A stretch of DNA of 31,851 nt from Stramenopiles sp. TOSAG23-2 (GCA_900128395.1 LT649366.1:1-31851); one strand, 5' to 3'. Positions 18,699 through 26,719 are shown, numbered from the stretch's first letter. The notes: generated by a model from the letters alone, not told the origin. Translations and numbers: made by a program.

Positions 18699-19372
18699 AT
18701 TTATGTTATAAAACAACCCCCACTAATTTATTACGAAGTATGATACAGGTGCACAGTATTTATTCACGTTGCCATTTAGAGTAATAAGATCCGGATGCTC
18801 ATTACCAGTGATGATGGATGATGGAGGCCGATAGTTTAACAGAAATTTAACCTTATTTTACAAATATTATTAAAAATATTATCATATGCATATATATTAT
18901 AATTATACGGAGAATTAATCAGTAAGAGCATATTATATATGGAGACACACATGTAAACAAGCGACTGTTGATAGAAATATGTTGTAGGTGTAGTTGGTAC
19001 TGGAGGCAATGGTGTTTTGTTTATAGTTGGCATTAACACATCGTCATCACCAAACATATCAACTAACATTTCAACTCCAATTTCTTTTGCAAATGTATCA
19101 TTCTACAAATCATATACAAAACGAAAGTATATACAGTCGAAGCAAAAACAAGCCACCTTTATATATAACTTTCTTCAGTACTGCAAAGGTTTAAACATTT
19201 TCAAATATGTGTAATGATTGATAATAATTATTTCATGTATGCAATATAATTATATATGTCTCAATATGTTATTATATTATTATGTATAATTATTTCACAT
19301 GTGCAATATAATTATTCAAATAATATTGATGTATTTAAATACCAATGGGTCCGTCCAGAAAATTAAACATAT
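18594..19372. other. Gene-poor region with (AG)n microsatellite and coding-like minus-strand fragments
   Basis: An (AG)12 tract at 18665-18688 runs into a GT tract (18690-18698) downstream of the SDR gene. On the minus strand, 18836-19102 is open and begins right after a TTTGTAG splice-acceptor-like site, giving DTFAKEIGVEMLVDMFGDDD; 18723-18857 is also open with a mixed amino-acid composition. These might be exons or remains of a spliced gene, but no family is recognisable. Two imperfect 28-base repeats (19225-19252 and 19287-19314; three mismatches), each with TAATTAT/ATAATTA ends, precede the HNH ORF. Confidence 0.35.
18665..18698. repeat. (AG)n-(TG)n compound microsatellite
   Basis: Twelve AG units followed by about four TG units; located roughly 70 bases behind the SDR stop codon. 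Confidence 0.95.
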
Positions 19373-19702
19373 ATGGGGGGCGGCAATTGGAACAATTGGA
19401 GTAGCATAAAAATTTGGCCACATTTGTACAAAGTTGACCATATTAAGCCATTAATGGATGGTGGGGATAATATATATCCGAATAATTACCAGCTACTGTG
19501 TCCAAACTGTCATTCAGTAAAAACAAAGTTGGAGAGGTCCAGAGATGGGCCTAGGGTAAACCAAATGTTAGCTCTCAAAGAAAGGCAAAGTTCATTGTGT
19601 AAAAGGAAAAGAGATTTAAGCAGAGCAATTTTTAAATTAGAAAAAAAGGCAAAAACGGCACAGCATATATATTTATATATGTATTATAAAGCATATAGTT
19701 GA
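19373..19702 (+). CDS. Small HNH endonuclease-like protein, probably truncated
   Basis: A 109-residue ORF. Residues 19-50 hold an HNH core: YKVDHIKPLMDGGDN (Asp22, His23), Asn37/38, then LLCPNCHSVKT (Cys43, Cys46, His47). The usual first zinc CxxC, normally about 15-20 residues before the DH pair, is missing; the sequence before it (MGGGNWNNWSSIKIW) is short and a stop lies just upstream, so the 5' part of the gene seems lost. The C-terminal half is Lys/Arg-rich (KRKRDLSRAIFKLEKKAK), fitting DNA contact. Such domains are common in homing endonucleases, mobile elements, phages and large DNA viruses. It sits in a gene-poor patch with other scraps, which suggests a decayed mobile insert, but an intact host protein of a divergent HNH type is not excluded. 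Confidence 0.55.
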   Translation: MGGGNWNNWSSIKIWPHLYKVDHIKPLMDGGDNIYPNNYQLLCPNCHSVKTKLERSRDGPRVNQMLALKERQSSLCKRKRDLSRAIFKLEKKAKTAQHIYLYMYYKAYS

Positions 19703-19747
19703 CTGATTCAATGATGAAAAAGCATATATATGCTAAACTGAATCAGT
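19702..19747. repeat. Nested inverted repeat / potential cruciform
   Basis: Outer arms ACTGATTCA (19702-19710) and TGAATCAGT (19739-19747) enclose a perfect 14-base palindrome AGCATATATATGCT (19721-19734). It begins at the HNH stop codon, so it could be a 3'-end hairpin or the end of an element. Confidence 0.75.
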
Positions 19748-19841
19748 TAGTAATATTATTAACTCATTTAATGGCCCTTGTATAGGCACCAATAAAAAAA
19801 AGTGCATTTTGAAAGTAAATGGCAAACTTGTAAAACCGTGT

Positions 19842-20024
19842 CTATGTGATGGCGGTTATCTTGCTGTTCCATGACTTGAGTTTCTTGTGGTTGAGCTTAG
19901 TCTGTCTGTTTGCAGCATGTGGGTTTTTAATTAAGTAACCAACATTTTGTATAAAATGTTCTGGTAATGATACATTATGCATTGAAGCGTCTATCTTTTG
20001 CACTGTTCTTAGCCTGTATTTTTT
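19842..20024 (-). pseudogene. Coding-like minus-strand fragment, unrecognised
   Basis: An open stretch of about 60 codons ending in TAG at 19842. From the ATG at 19982 it gives 46 residues (starts MHNVSLPEHFIQNVGY, ends SKITAIT) with a basic middle (RQTKLNHKKLKSW). An acceptor-like TACAG lies at its 5' end. Amino-acid composition looks protein-like rather than random AT-rich translation. No family is recognised. It may be the last exon of a spliced gene or a remnant of the element that brought the HNH ORF. Confidence 0.3.
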
Positions 20025-20028
20025 TTAA

Positions 20029-20203
20029 TTGCTGTTAACAGTAAATCATTTACCAAAGATAAATTTAGATAAAAAGAATAAAATCCCAGTGGATTTGTAT
20101 AGTGCAATCTGGGATGCAGTTAAAATGCCAGCTAAAGGTGTAATTGGTGGTTCTAAAGGAATGGCTTTTGGAAAATGTGTCCTGTTTCTCATATTTCTCT
20201 ACT
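20029..20203 (+). pseudogene. Coding-like plus-strand fragment, unrecognised
   Basis: Open frame of about 57 codons containing KNKIPVDLYSAIWDAVKMP and AKGVIGGSKGMAFGK, then a hydrophobic tail and stop at 20201-20203. Composition is protein-like, but there is no ATG before the conserved-looking part and no known motif. Probably a relic or exon of an unidentified gene. Confidence 0.3.
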
Positions 20204-20744
20204 GATTGTGCTATTTTGCTATTTATTATTTTTTTCATGTTCTTTTATAGGGTTGTTTTAAATAGATTCAAAATAGTATACTACCAAGTACAGTTTCTCA
20301 CCATTCCAGGTTTTTTCAGGTTTTCTCTCTCTGTCTGTCCACTTCTTTATTGATGCACCTTCTTTGCCAGTTTGATCTCTCCTATACTGTACAGGTAGAC
20401 TACCAGGTATGGCACACATACTACCTATGGTACAGAAAAAAAAAAAAAAAACAGTACCGCGCCGTCCAGCCGTCGTCGTCGTCGTCGTGCACTCGTCGTC
20501 CAGAAAATTACAGGTACAGGTATAGAATAAAATGTGAATATGAATAAAAGGTGCAAAGTTAAAGTGATAAGAAGAAGATACATTTCAAGAATCAATATAT
20601 ATATGTATATATATATATATCTATTAACACCAATACTATTTTTACTACATAATTATTTTAACAAGGATATACAAGAATTAAATACTTCATCCTTGTCTCC
20701 GCATCCCACCCTCTCTCTCTTTCTAATAATTTAATAATATAAAA
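20204..20744. other. Upstream region of the CAPAM gene with simple repeats
   Basis: Contains a T/C-rich part near 20310-20340, an A16 run (20436-20451) flanked by GGTAC/GTACC, six CGT units (20471-20488), and TA runs (20597-20621). The GC-rich CGT repeat is unusual for the locus. No gene is supported. Confidence 0.5.
20471..20488. repeat. (CGT)6 trinucleotide repeat
   Basis: Six perfect CGT units, followed after TGCACT by more CGTCGT; a GC-rich island about 255 bases before the CAPAM start. Confidence 0.9.
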
Positions 20745-22388
20745 ATGTTTGCATATGGTGATGATGAGGAAGATGATATATTATCAAAAATGGCAGCTGA
20801 ACAATATGGTGTATCTGATGATGACCAAGTATTAGAAAATAATACCAATGATAAAACTACCAATGATGATAAAAAAGAGTTTGTAAAACATTATGTTGGT
20901 GATATGGAAATATGGAATTCACAAACATCCGTGCCGTTTGATTGGTTAAACAATACGTCTATTCTTCATAAAATAATACCATCCAATATTGTGGCACATG
21001 AATTATTACGTAAAAAAACATTGCAATTAATTCGAAATAATTTCAATAAAACTATTGAGGAAACTACGTTTGAAAATAATACAGATAAATTAAATCAAGC
21101 TTTTGAAAAATGGTATTTTACGGCAAAAAGCAATGAAACGAAGTCAATTGATCCATTGTTGACAAGTGAAATCGATGAATTAACAGAAAAAGAATTGGCT
21201 AAATCGCTAGAGGAGACTGGTATGGCACCAGCAACTGCTACTACAATTTCACATCAAGTATCAAAATTTACATTACAAACAAATTCACAATATATACGTC
21301 AAATGAATCATTTTGGATTTAATAATAATAATCATAATAACATGTTGTCTAGTAGTAGCAATAATAGCATTAACAATAATAGTAATAGTAGCAATACAAA
21401 ACATGTTAGTTTAAAACGTGGTGTAAATATGGGTAATGATGTTATCGATGAAAGTATGATATTATTAAAATATCGGAAATCTAAACAACGTATAACTGTG
21501 CAACATTATGAAAAATTAAAATCATTAATACAAATCCATGTTAAAGCATTTAATGTAAAATTTAAAAATGATATAAGACAAGAAAAAATAGAATTATCAG
21601 ATCATGATATCAACGATAGAATCTTTTGTTTATTGTTACGATATAATGCTATTAATGGCACATATACTGAAGGTGCTGGTTTTCAAGCTGCTATTCCCGG
21701 TGCATGTTTCGATGTTTTGTTAAAATATTTAGATTGTTCTATGGAATGTTTTGCATCGCCATTGAATTGTCGTTATTCTACTTTTTGCAGTGCATTTCCA
21801 GATACAGATTTAATGTTTGGCTCCATTGGTAACTTTTTTAGTGATGATTTTAATCCAATAGAAGGTTCCTTCGAAGCGAATCCACCTTTTGTCGATACAT
21901 TAATACAGAAAATGGCATTAAAAATGAATTCTTTATTATCAATATCGAAAAAGAAAAAAAAAACATTATCCTTCGTTGTAATCATTCCTGAATGGGATCA
22001 TACTACAGGATGGAATACATTGAAAAATTCCAAATATTTACGAAATCATATAGTCATACAACAACGTGATCATGGTTATACAGAAGGTGCGCAACATTTA
22101 TTAAATAAAAGTAGATTTCGTATAGCTACATTCAATACAAGTGTTTTTATATTGCAAAACAAACGAGGTAAAAAGAAATGGCCAATCACAGATGAATTCA
22201 TTGAAGAGTTAAAAAATAGTTTTATTAGTAAACATAATGATAGTAATAAAAAGAAAAGGAATAGAAATGATGATAATGATAAAAATATTAACAACAGCAG
22301 CAGTAGTAGTAGTCATGGTAGTAGTAATAATGGTGGTAATGGTGAGGATGAAAAATCGTTGGAACGAAAGAAAAGTAAATTTTCATGA
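20745..22388 (+). CDS. PCIF1: PCIF1/CAPAM-like cap-specific m6Am RNA methyltransferase
   Basis: 547 residues. The C-terminal half matches the PCIF1 family: a helical region (HYEKLKSLIQIH, NDRIFCLLLRYNAINGTY), GAGFQAAIPG, the stretch ECFASPLNCRYSTFCSAF and the N6-adenine methyltransferase motif NPPF at 379-382 (in FEANPPFVD), followed by VVIIPEW and a late RIATFNTSVFIL strand. These are the SAM-dependent features of the enzyme that N6-methylates 2'-O-methyladenosine next to the mRNA cap. In animals the protein starts with a WW domain that binds phosphorylated RNA polymerase II; no WW pattern is visible here, and the N-terminus is acidic, then Asn/Ser-rich (about 195-225). The C-terminus ends in a Lys/Asn/Ser-rich tail with KKKRNR that may be a nuclear signal. 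It appears catalytically intact. Confidence 0.9.
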   Translation: MFAYGDDEEDDILSKMAAEQYGVSDDDQVLENNTNDKTTNDDKKEFVKHYVGDMEIWNSQTSVPFDWLNNTSILHKIIPSNIVAHELLRKKTLQLIRNNFNKTIEETTFENNTDKLNQAFEKWYFTAKSNETKSIDPLLTSEIDELTEKELAKSLEETGMAPATATTISHQVSKFTLQTNSQYIRQMNHFGFNNNNHNNMLSSSSNNSINNNSNSSNTKHVSLKRGVNMGNDVIDESMILLKYRKSKQRITVQHYEKLKSLIQIHVKAFNVKFKNDIRQEKIELSDHDINDRIFCLLLRYNAINGTYTEGAGFQAAIPGACFDVLLKYLDCSMECFASPLNCRYSTFCSAFPDTDLMFGSIGNFFSDDFNPIEGSFEANPPFVDTLIQKMALKMNSLLSISKKKKKTLSFVVIIPEWDHTTGWNTLKNSKYLRNHIVIQQRDHGYTEGAQHLLNKSRFRIATFNTSVFILQNKRGKKKWPITDEFIEELKNSFISKHNDSNKKKRNRNDDNDKNINNSSSSSSHGSSNNGGNGEDEKSLERKKSKFS

Positions 22389-22608
22389 AAATTGAAACAT
22401 ACGTAAAACACACGAAGCGTACTTCGTATGATATTTAAATTATAATAAAAAGAGATATGATATGATATGCATACGAAGCATATATATAATTTGATATTAT
22501 GTATGATACGAGTACCCTCTCTCTCTCGTACATATTTTTTTTACGAGAAAATGTGTGTAAAATACGAGTACATGTTACTTTTTTTCATTTATAAACACAC
22601 ACACAAAC
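22389..22608. other. Convergent gap with hairpin and repeated TACGAGTA words
   Basis: Between CAPAM and the PDZ gene. A perfect hairpin ACGAAG-CGTA-CTTCGT (22412-22427) follows the CAPAM stop. TACGAGTA occurs at 22507 and 22563. The CA tract at 22595-22605 reads as a GT tract just downstream of the PDZ gene's stop on its own strand; a short GTGTGT (22552-22557) lies on the CAPAM sense strand. Confidence 0.5.
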
Positions 22609-23127
22609 TCAATCTTCTTCATCGTCACCCATTAAAAATGTTATTCGTACAGGTCTTGGTAATTCCTTTAACATTTTCATGATTTTTTCTGTTGGTTCAC
22701 CATCAACATCGGTATCGTTAATTTGAACGACAATATCACCTTTTGCTATATCTTCCGCTTTTTCTGCTTGGCTACCAGGTTGTATGGCAAGTACACAACA
22801 AGCATCATTCTTATCAAATAATTTCAAACCAATGGGGCCTTTTTGGAATGTAATTTCATATTCATCATCTTCAGTAGATTCTGTACGATTCGACCTTGCT
22901 GTATTATTACCTTCCTCTTTTTTACGTTCTTCTTTGCGATCTTCAACACGTTTTGCACTTGCTTTTGCTTGTTGATCTAAATAAATATCTGAAGGTTGCA
23001 CTGCTTTAATTGGGAAATGTCCAATCGTATGATTTGGATAATGTTTTGGATCTGCTGTATATTTAATCAATTCACCAATCCAATATTTATTTGAATTTGG
23101 ATCATATACTGGATAATTTACATCCAT
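22609..23127 (-). CDS. PDZ-domain protein with N-terminal unrecognised module
   Basis: 172 residues from the ATG at 23127. Residues 1-52 (DVNYPVYDPNSNKYWIGEL, then HFPIKAVQPSDIYLD) look like a compact beta-rich module with aromatic and acidic residues. A charged Lys/Glu helix follows (about 55-75), then a PDZ domain at about 90-167 with the carboxylate loop variant KGPIGLKL (96-103) and AKGDIVVQIND (128-138). PDZ domains bind C-terminal peptides or lipids in scaffolds. The frame stays open upstream to 23253 without another ATG, and a good acceptor site (AACTCAG before 23169) precedes an open ATDVPRTKKKVNG, so a spliced 5' exon is likely and the true protein may be longer. Not recognised beyond the PDZ. 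Confidence 0.72.
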   Translation of the reverse strand: MDVNYPVYDPNSNKYWIGELIKYTADPKHYPNHTIGHFPIKAVQPSDIYLDQQAKASAKRVEDRKEERKKEEGNNTARSNRTESTEDDEYEITFQKGPIGLKLFDKNDACCVLAIQPGSQAEKAEDIAKGDIVVQINDTDVDGEPTEKIMKMLKELPRPVRITFLMGDDEED

Positions 23128-23308
23128 GATACCATTTACTTTTTTTTTAGTTCGTGGAACATCCGTAGCCTGAGTTCCAGTGCTTACGAATATTATGCAT
23201 ACGCTCGTACATACATTTACGAGTAAAATAAAATCTTTAAATTTTAAACATTCTCATTAATTACGAATAAGAAAGTACGTAAAATTATTACGACTCTAAC
23301 TCGTATAA

Positions 23309-23433
23309 CTTAGATTTTAACCATCATCAATTATAAAATAAGAGAATTGTGACATTTTAAAATTATATTTTTTATTATGCATACGATCGTATTACGTTTA
23401 AATAATATTTAATAATGATAGTTAAAATCTAAG
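23309..23433. repeat. 125-bp inverted-repeat element (MITE-like)
   Basis: Perfect 13-bp terminal inverted repeats CTTAGATTTTAAC (23309-23321) and GTTAAAATCTAAG (23421-23433), with matching continuing imperfectly for about six to eight more bases inward. A perfect 12-base palindrome ATACGATCGTAT (23381-23392) lies inside. A clear target-site duplication is not visible, so it may be a structured regulatory element instead of a MITE. Confidence 0.55.
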
Positions 23434-23499
23434 CATTAATAATAATTTTACTTCCCGTGGTAAATAATATGCTCAACACTCAATCGCAAGAATAATATT

Positions 23500-23676
23500 C
23501 TACGTTCGTATTCTACTATATTGAAGCTCTAATGCACGTCCCTGCACACTAATACTCCACAAGCACAAGTAGGTTTCTATCCGTCCATGTTCCATGTTCG
23601 TTCGTTGAACGCGCTGGGCGCCGGGTTCACTCGAAAGCGGTGAGGCTGTCAAAGTGAAAGATCCTGTTGTGAACAT
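23500..23676 (-). CDS. Small unrecognised ORF, possible exon
   Basis: 58 codons from ATG to TAG. It is richer in G+C than flanks and reads with a balanced composition (SFTLTASPLSSEPGAQ near the N-terminus). No known domain. It lies on the same strand as, and upstream of, the PDZ gene, so it could be a 5' exon of that gene or part of the neighbouring debris. A real gene is uncertain. Confidence 0.25.
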   Translation of the reverse strand: MFTTGSFTLTASPLSSEPGAQRVQRTNMEHGRIETYLCLWSISVQGRALELQYSRIRT

Positions 23677-23721
23677 AATTATATAATATATAAAAAATTC
23701 TCTTACTTAAAATTTAAAAGA

Positions 23722-23996
23722 TTTTATTTACTCATAAATATATATAATATGTAAACACTAAAAACGATGAATACTTATAATAATATGTCAAAAGTAATTT
23801 CATAAAATGGAAAAGATATAACCGTATCCTCATGCAATTCCTTATATTGATTTCCGTATTTTTTATTTACTCATAAATATATATAATATGTAAACACTAA
23901 AAACGATGAATACTTATAATAATATGTCAAAAGTAATTTCATAAAATGGAAAAGATATAACCGTATCCTCATGCAATTCCTTATATTGATTTCCGT
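23722..23996. repeat. Perfect tandem duplication, 139-bp period
   Basis: Copy one 23722-23857 and copy two 23861-23996 are identical over 136 bases, separated by ATT. The duplicated DNA is AT-rich; on the minus strand it includes the 3' end of the open fragment that stops at 23914. Confidence 0.97.
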
Positions 23997-24075
23997 CTTT
24001 AAAAGATCCCGTTATGCTTATGCCCCGGTCCTCATCATGGGAGTTCTCAATTCTTGTATCGGTATAGATATTTTT
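23914..24075 (-). pseudogene. ORF fragment with acidic protein-like sequence
   Basis: Open for 53 codons to a TAA at 23914, without an ATG at its 5' side. It includes TRIENSHDEDRGISITGSFK and ends EITFDILL. The last 27 codons lie in copy two of the 139-bp duplication and are present again, frame intact to the same stop, in copy one. Not recognised. Likely a terminal exon or relic of a minus-strand gene also represented by the open stretch at 24440-25030. Confidence 0.3.
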
Positions 24076-24256
24076 TTATAATATACTTCTCGTACGTACG
24101 TATTTTTTTAGTGTCCATGATTAGAAAACATTTTTATACGATGAATTAAAAAATATTTTATTACACATCTTGTGGAGTTTTACACACACCTCCCTCTCGA
24201 TAATAAAAAATACGACGCCTTCGTACTTATCATATTTCACGATTTGTTTTTGCTCC

Positions 24257-24484
24257 TTATGCCTGACATGCCACAAAATTACGAGTAATTTTATTCATAA
24301 TCCTCATCATCATATAAAAAATCATCTCAGAATTGTAATTGGTACTCGCTCCAATAATCAAAACGTAAATTATGCCTGACATGCCACAAAATTACGAGTA
24401 ATTTTATTCATAATCCTCATCATCATATAAAAAATCATCTCAGAATTGTAATTGGTACTCGCTCCAATAATCAAAACGTAAATT
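24257..24484. repeat. Perfect tandem duplication, 113-bp period
   Basis: Copy one 24257-24369 and copy two 24370-24482 (two further bases match) are identical by eye. The unit starts TTATGCCTGACATGCC and ends in AACGTAAA. It overlaps the 3' end of the minus-strand open stretch 24440-25030. Confidence 0.97.
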
Positions 24485-25030
24485 TCTTGTATGTTTCATA
24501 ATTTTATTACTTAATGTAAGCGCTTTTAATTGCCTACTAACAACTAAATTTTCATTTGAAGTTAATACAGCGATACTAATTCGTTTCGGTGGATTGATCC
24601 TTGGTATCCGTAATTTAAGAATAAATTTAGTAGGAACTCCTTTATTATGATCCATTGCCCAATAATGTGTTGTATCGATACCACAATCACCTTCATTATA
24701 CCTTGGAGGGTTGGGGCATGGGTGTGTCGAACATGGTGGAAGTGTAATAAGCATTGGTGGTTCCGAAACTTGCACTTCTCCTCCTGAAAAATTAATAGCA
24801 CTTCCTAAACGCTGTAAATTTGAAATTTTGACTTTAATTATGTCACCACTACGATATGTATTTTTTGAAGTTTTAATAAAAATACTACTCGGGTGCCTCG
24901 GAATTCGGAAATACAGGTAAATTTTGACTTTAATTATGTCACCACTACGATATGTATTTTTTGAAGTTTTAATAAAAATACTACTCGGGTGCCTCGGAAT
25001 TCGGAAATACAGGTAGTAAGTAAGGTATTC
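24440..25030 (-). pseudogene. Unrecognised open stretch, probably partial gene or exon
   Basis: About 196 codons open on the minus strand from 25030 to a TGA at 24440. There is no in-frame ATG before the internal part. It reads as real protein: a 32-residue unit (FRIPRHPSSIFIKTSKNTYR within it) present twice because of the in-frame 96-bp duplication, then SGDIIKVKISNLQRLG, a Pro/Cys-rich stretch (PPCSTHPCPNPPRYNEGDC) and ISIAVLTSNENLVVSRQ. Cysteines and beta-like alternation suggest an extracellular or luminal module. The family is unknown. After the stop, another short acidic open stretch continues in the same frame. It could be an exon of a spliced gene; the missing start and the duplications favour a damaged locus. 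Confidence 0.4.
24823..25015. repeat. Perfect tandem duplication, 96-bp period
   Basis: Copy one 24823-24918 and copy two 24919-25014 are identical. The period is a multiple of three, so the minus-strand reading frame passes through both copies. On the plus strand the copy junction reads CAG|GT, as in a splice junction. Confidence 0.97.
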
Positions 25031-25249
25031 TTACGCGCTGTGAAACAAATTGATGCTTGTATCCCTTGCTGTGTCTATGCTATTATATTATTTAAATAAT
25101 ACTCGTAACTGTCCAGCTTTCAGTTTAGTGAGATATAGATATTCTTGTCTCAGTTATTGTATTCTTTCTGGAGAGTAGGAATTATCATGAGTAAATTTAA
25201 AAAATACGCATTAACTATACTCTATATGAACTCTCGTTACTAACAGACA

Positions 25250-26113
25250 CTAATGTAAATCTAAGCTTGAATCCTCTTGTAACTTTTTCAACGGTTTTTT
25301 TCTTTTACTATGACCAGATAGTCTTAATCGCTCTAACAAGCGGGCGTGCCTTGCAGCTTGATCTTTAGCAGTGTGCTGCGCTAACGAATTATTTTCATTC
25401 TTCCAAGAATTCAAAGTTTCTGAAACCATAGACATACGTCTATTCTTTTTTGAAACCGGTTTTGGCGAGATGGATACTGTAGATACGTCGTTTTGCTTCA
25501 ATATGTCATTTGAATTTATTGAAAAATCTTTATTTGTAGGAGTAATAGTTACTCCTTTTTTGTTTAATTTTTTCCTTTTGTTCAATCGTTCAATGCAACT
25601 TTTCCCCTTCGAAGTTCCTATTAATAGAGATATCAGTCCACTTAGTATCACAGTGGAATTAATCACGATAAGAATTATACCAGATATGCTCTTCTCGTTT
25701 GGACCCATAGGTTCGCTCAAGCTTGTGGCGCGCAATTTAATTACCAAAGCAGCCATCAGGGTAAAAAACAATTGTATAGAAGCAACAAATTGGACACCAT
25801 TGTCTTTAAAGTTTTCGTAAGGTGCAAACTTTGTAATGGACAATACATGGAAAAATTGCACTAGTAATGCAACTACTATTTGAATTGATTTTCCTCCTCC
25901 AATGATGGCAATAACACCTGTTAAAAAAACTTTACGTGCCATTTCTAATAATTCCCAGTACCAGAACGATTTTTTATACTGCATATAGAGAGTCCCAAGT
26001 TCTTCTCTAATCTCTTCATGCTTCTCAGATTCACGGTCATACAAATGGCTTTTATTCTTCCACAACATATACAGGGAAAACAATGGTGTATCAATATTTT
26101 TTACCCGTTGGGC
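25250..26113 (-). pseudogene. Truncated TRP-like membrane protein (C-terminal transmembrane part)
   Basis: Open for 287 codons to the TAG/TAA region at 25250, without a start ATG before the conserved part (first in-frame ATG at 26068). It contains FWYWELLEMARKVFLTGVIA, a hydrophobic helix with VALLVQFFHVL, NGVQFVASIQLFFTLMAALV and a further helix IILIVINSTVILSGLISLLI, then a basic Ser/Lys-rich cytosolic tail of about 115 residues. The WYWE-x-x-E-x-x-RK motif followed by these helices is the C-terminal membrane domain of large TRP-like/receptor-like proteins common in stramenopiles, which are normally several times longer with extracellular repeats. The 5' part is absent; upstream DNA is AT-rich and shows a frame break near 26110. 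Either a gene remnant or the last exon of a spliced gene with an acceptor near 26115. Confidence 0.65.
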
Positions 26114-26719
26114 TTAGTAAATTGCATTTAAATTGAATCAAGGGTTTTTTAAATATATGTTTGTACAATAATTTTGATTACTTTTCGCAATGCAATGTGT
26201 TTGTATCTCCTCATATATATATGTTTCTAATTTTTATATTAATATGTGCTTTATGATAAATTACATGTTATTAATTCCATTAATTGGATTAATGTTTATT
26301 ATTAATTATTAGATCTATCATTTGAACATTTATTATTTTATTAATTATTATTTGTAATAGAGGTAGATACAAGTATTTATACACAAACCCACTGCTGGAA
26401 CTGGAAGCGAAGACGCAGTATATACAAATGGGAAGCCAAGTACCACCAGTAAGCCTGCCCAGCAGGCCAGGCAGGCTGGGCAGGTGGGCAGGCGGGCAGG
26501 CTGGGCAGGCCAGCAGGCCTGGCAGGGGTCCTTGCCCTTTCATCACGGCACTTGGCACTTTAATAAGCGTGGGGAAAAAAAAAGATACCGACCGATAGTT
26601 GAATATACATTTATACAAGCAAAAGCAAGACTCCATCTATCTATCTATCTACATATATACTGTAGAATATACATATATACCAGAAAGTCAAAAGAAAAGA
26701 GTAAAAAAAAATAAAACCA
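26114..26719. other. Divergent region upstream of the HDAC gene
   Basis: AT-rich DNA with TAAT-type words (26280-26350), a GC-rich minisatellite (26453-26530), a TATC tract (26636-26651) and an A run before the HDAC start. No gene is supported. Confidence 0.5.
26453..26530. repeat. GC-rich minisatellite with self-complementary units
   Basis: About 78 bases built from GGCAGG/CTGGGCAGG-type units, including GCCTGCCCAG (26453-26462) and its complement CTGGGCAGGC (26501-26510), so it can fold on itself. It stands out sharply from the surrounding AT-rich DNA, about 190 bases before the HDAC start. Confidence 0.85.

Larger units (their letters stand above)
23128..23721. other. Region upstream of the PDZ gene with inverted repeat and GC-rich stretch
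   Basis: Contains the 23309-23433 inverted-repeat element, the small ORF at 23500-23676, and a locally GC-rich stretch at about 23605-23650 (GCGCTGGGCGCCGGG). Probably 5' sequence of the PDZ gene plus gene debris. Confidence 0.4.

Noticed and set aside
23600-23660. Possible tRNA in the GC-rich stretch containing GGGTTCACTCG
   Set aside because: No matching acceptor stem, D arm or anticodon arm could be drawn around it.
25371-25820. 149-codon plus-strand open frame
   Set aside because: It is the complement of the TRP-like membrane region, whose conserved motif is on the minus strand.
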